Assembly (NCBI GenBank): GCA_026387355.1
Contig: JAPLLW010000016.1
Location: 104,358 to 151,870 of the forward strand
Source: Candidatus Omnitrophota bacterium
GTDB taxonomy: Bacteria > Omnitrophota > Gorgyraeia > Gygaellales > Profunditerraquicolaceae
Direction: 5' to 3'
DNA length: 47,513 nucleotides
Position 1 is the stretch's first letter, and every line of letters begins with the position of its first letter. Under the pieces are notes generated by a model, which did no database searches, was not told the DNA's origin, and worked only from the letters and a program-made list of their open reading frames with translations. Shown here in pieces: positions 42,001-45,000 of this stretch. The translations under genes were made by a program, and so were the position numbers.

Positions 42001-45000
42001 ATCTGTTCGGGTCAGCCTTTATTAAATCAATTAGCTCTCTTGCGCTATTTATTAAAGTCGGATTAGGCGCACCATTAACCTCTTTAAATTCGGGATCCCT
42101 GTTATTTTTATGAAGAACGATAAAGAAAACCCTGCCGCAATCTTTTGCTAATTCATCAAAGATGGCTTCCATATATTTAACCGCAGTCCCCTGCATCGGA
42201 TCTAAGAAAAGACTAAAATCAGGATGGGCGCGCACATAATTACAGATATCATTCCAAGCTCCGATTGCTTTCAAAGTCTTAATAATGTATTCATGTACAT
42301 ATTCCTGTATAGCCTGCTTAAGGCTAATTTCCGTAATATATTCATTTGCTTTAGCTTCATCATAATTTGCTGTCATATAATATTGGGCTTTATTCGCAAA
42401 TTCCTGGACTTTATCGGTGATTGCTTTCTTAGCAGCTCCGCCGTGGTAAGGCGAGAACTTTAATCCATCATCTATCGCAGGGTTATGACTGGCGCTTAGA
42501 TTAATTACGCCAAAAATATGCTTAGAGTTATTTGCGCGATACGCTAATACCGGCGTAGGAGTAGGCTCTTCTAAAACAATCTCTACCTTTATATTATTAG
42601 CTGCAAGTATACTCGCTGCTTCTACTGCAAAACCAGGATTCCCTCTTCTGGGATCAAACCCGATTAATATAGTATCTCTCTCATCGGTCTTTCCGCTCTT
42701 TGCCTGTTCTGCTTTTTCATAATGATAATAATCGGCAACGCCCTGAACTGTACGTCTGACATTAGGAGAAACGAAATCTTCTCCTAATTGACCGCGCCAA
42801 CCTGAAGTTCCGAATTTAATGCTAAATCCTTTAGCTAAAGGCTCGAGAGGTAAGATACGACTACCTGGAACCTTTTCCTCACAGTTAACAGCCACTTTCC
42901 CAGGGTAATCTTTCGTTCCCGTTACCATATCATCAACGATAAACGGCAGATCCTTCAAAGAAATCACCTTTGATATTATTTTGGGTATTAAACGGGCGCA
43001 TTCGTTAGACTGGAATAAGGTAAGGGTTTCTTCAAAATCAATAGCATATGTCCCATAGACCCCAGTGAAATTAATTGTTTTACCGGATATGGATGCTGTG
43101 CCTATGCCTAGCTTCTCTTTTCTTATCTTATCTATTTCTATTTCCTTAAATTTGTCGTTTTCTTTAGTCCCTCCGTAAAGATGAATGTCTCCGCCAGATT
43201 TAACCATTCCAATACCGGTATTAATAATATCTTGAGTAACTATGGTAGGAGTCAGAATAACTATATCGAACTCGCTGTTGAATCTTTTCGCCTCATCAAG
43301 AAGTAGGCATTTGTTAGCATCAAATAACTCTCTTTCTTTTATAAATTCTAACCTGCCATCAGCTATATTAAATAAAACTGGATCTCCCTTAAAATATTTT
43401 ATCAACCACGCATAGAATAACCCGGCATTGCCTGCACCTACGATAGCGATCTTCTTATTCTGGAAATCCTGCAATTGTAAAACATCCAATAGCCCTTTAA
43501 CGCTATGCAGGACGCAGGAGAACGGCTCAGCAAAAACAGCTACTTCCAACGGGAGATCTCTGGGTATCCTGATAAGTGCTTCCCCTGTTTTTTCTTCAAC
43601 GACAAAGTACTCAGCAAATCCAGTGGTCCTATTCTTGGTTATATTCGGGTTAAATACAACTCTATCCCCTATTTTAAATTGCGAATCTTCACCAACGGCT
43701 ACAACCTCGCCTACTAATTCATGGCCGAAGAGCGGGCCCCTGTCTTCTAAGACGGTTCTTGATCCGCTTGCTTCTTTAATATCCGCCCTACAAACACCAC
43801 TTAATAAAACTTTAACCACAACTCCCTTAACTTTGGATAAATCTAATGCCCCGGTTCTAATTATTACTTTCCCCTCTTTTAACTCGCAATAATTGTAGAT
43901 TGTTTCCTTGGGTAGATCTATGGCAACTTCGTTGCTGCGCTTAAAGCCAAAGTTGTCATAACGCTGCAGTAAGGCAAACCTTGTTATTGCGATCGCGCCT
44001 AACTCTGTATTTCTACTTTGAGCTATCCTGTCATATAAGGCCTTGAAGCGTTCGGGAGAAATAGGAGTGGTTATCCTGGCAAGGGTAATGTGTAGAAACG
44101 GAGTCTCGCGCCGGCTATCCGGAAAAGTTTTATCAAGACTGTCTCTCAAGCCAAAGACTTTTTCATCTGCAACGTGCCCCTGCGCGAATATTCCGCCGTC
44201 AGGGCCGAGGCTTAAACCTCTGATGCTGTATTTGATCTGGCCGGCTTTTACCGAGCTAGACACCGTATCTGTAAATTTACGCACATGCTCCAGATTAAGA
44301 TTTGCGGCCGACTCATCCGAACTGCTCGGGACAATATCGAATAACGTGCTATGCAAAAGTTCAACCGGAGTTATGGTCAGTTCGGGAAAATCCCGTTTTA
44401 ATTCCTCCATTATTTTACTCAGGCAAGCTACTAATTCACCGGGGAATTCAGAAAGAGGGATAATACTTGCGACTCCGTATTCCGGACCCTGCCGAGTAAC
44501 TTTTCCCGGTACTTTTCCGCTCGCAACCATCGCAGTAGTCGTATCCCAGATACTAGTATAGGCATGCTCTAGACTTGAAACATCGGTAACGCGTAAGCGT
44601 CCGGCAACAAGAGCGCCTTTCCGCGAATCAAGATAATCATATGCAGGTTTCAATAAAACTTTATCGGTATGGCCGATTTCTGCAACCATCTGATCAGCTT
44701 TTCTTGCTGCTTCCTGTGCTGAAACATTTCGAATTTCTGCCGCATCTTCATCCGAAATAATAGTTATTAACCCGGTTACATCCGGAACACCACAGGGGAT
44801 GTCTTTCCATGTAGTCAACGGATACCAGTGCGAGCGCGGGATGACGTAAACACGAATAGTAGATGTGCCGTCATTGGCAAAGAACAGATCAACGCCGCTC
44901 TTCCCAACCTTAAACTCCGGCTTCTCATCTTTTAAGAGGTCGATTCCATTCATTAAGCGCACAAAAGAAACGACTTCTTTCTTTAGCGCTTCTTTATCCT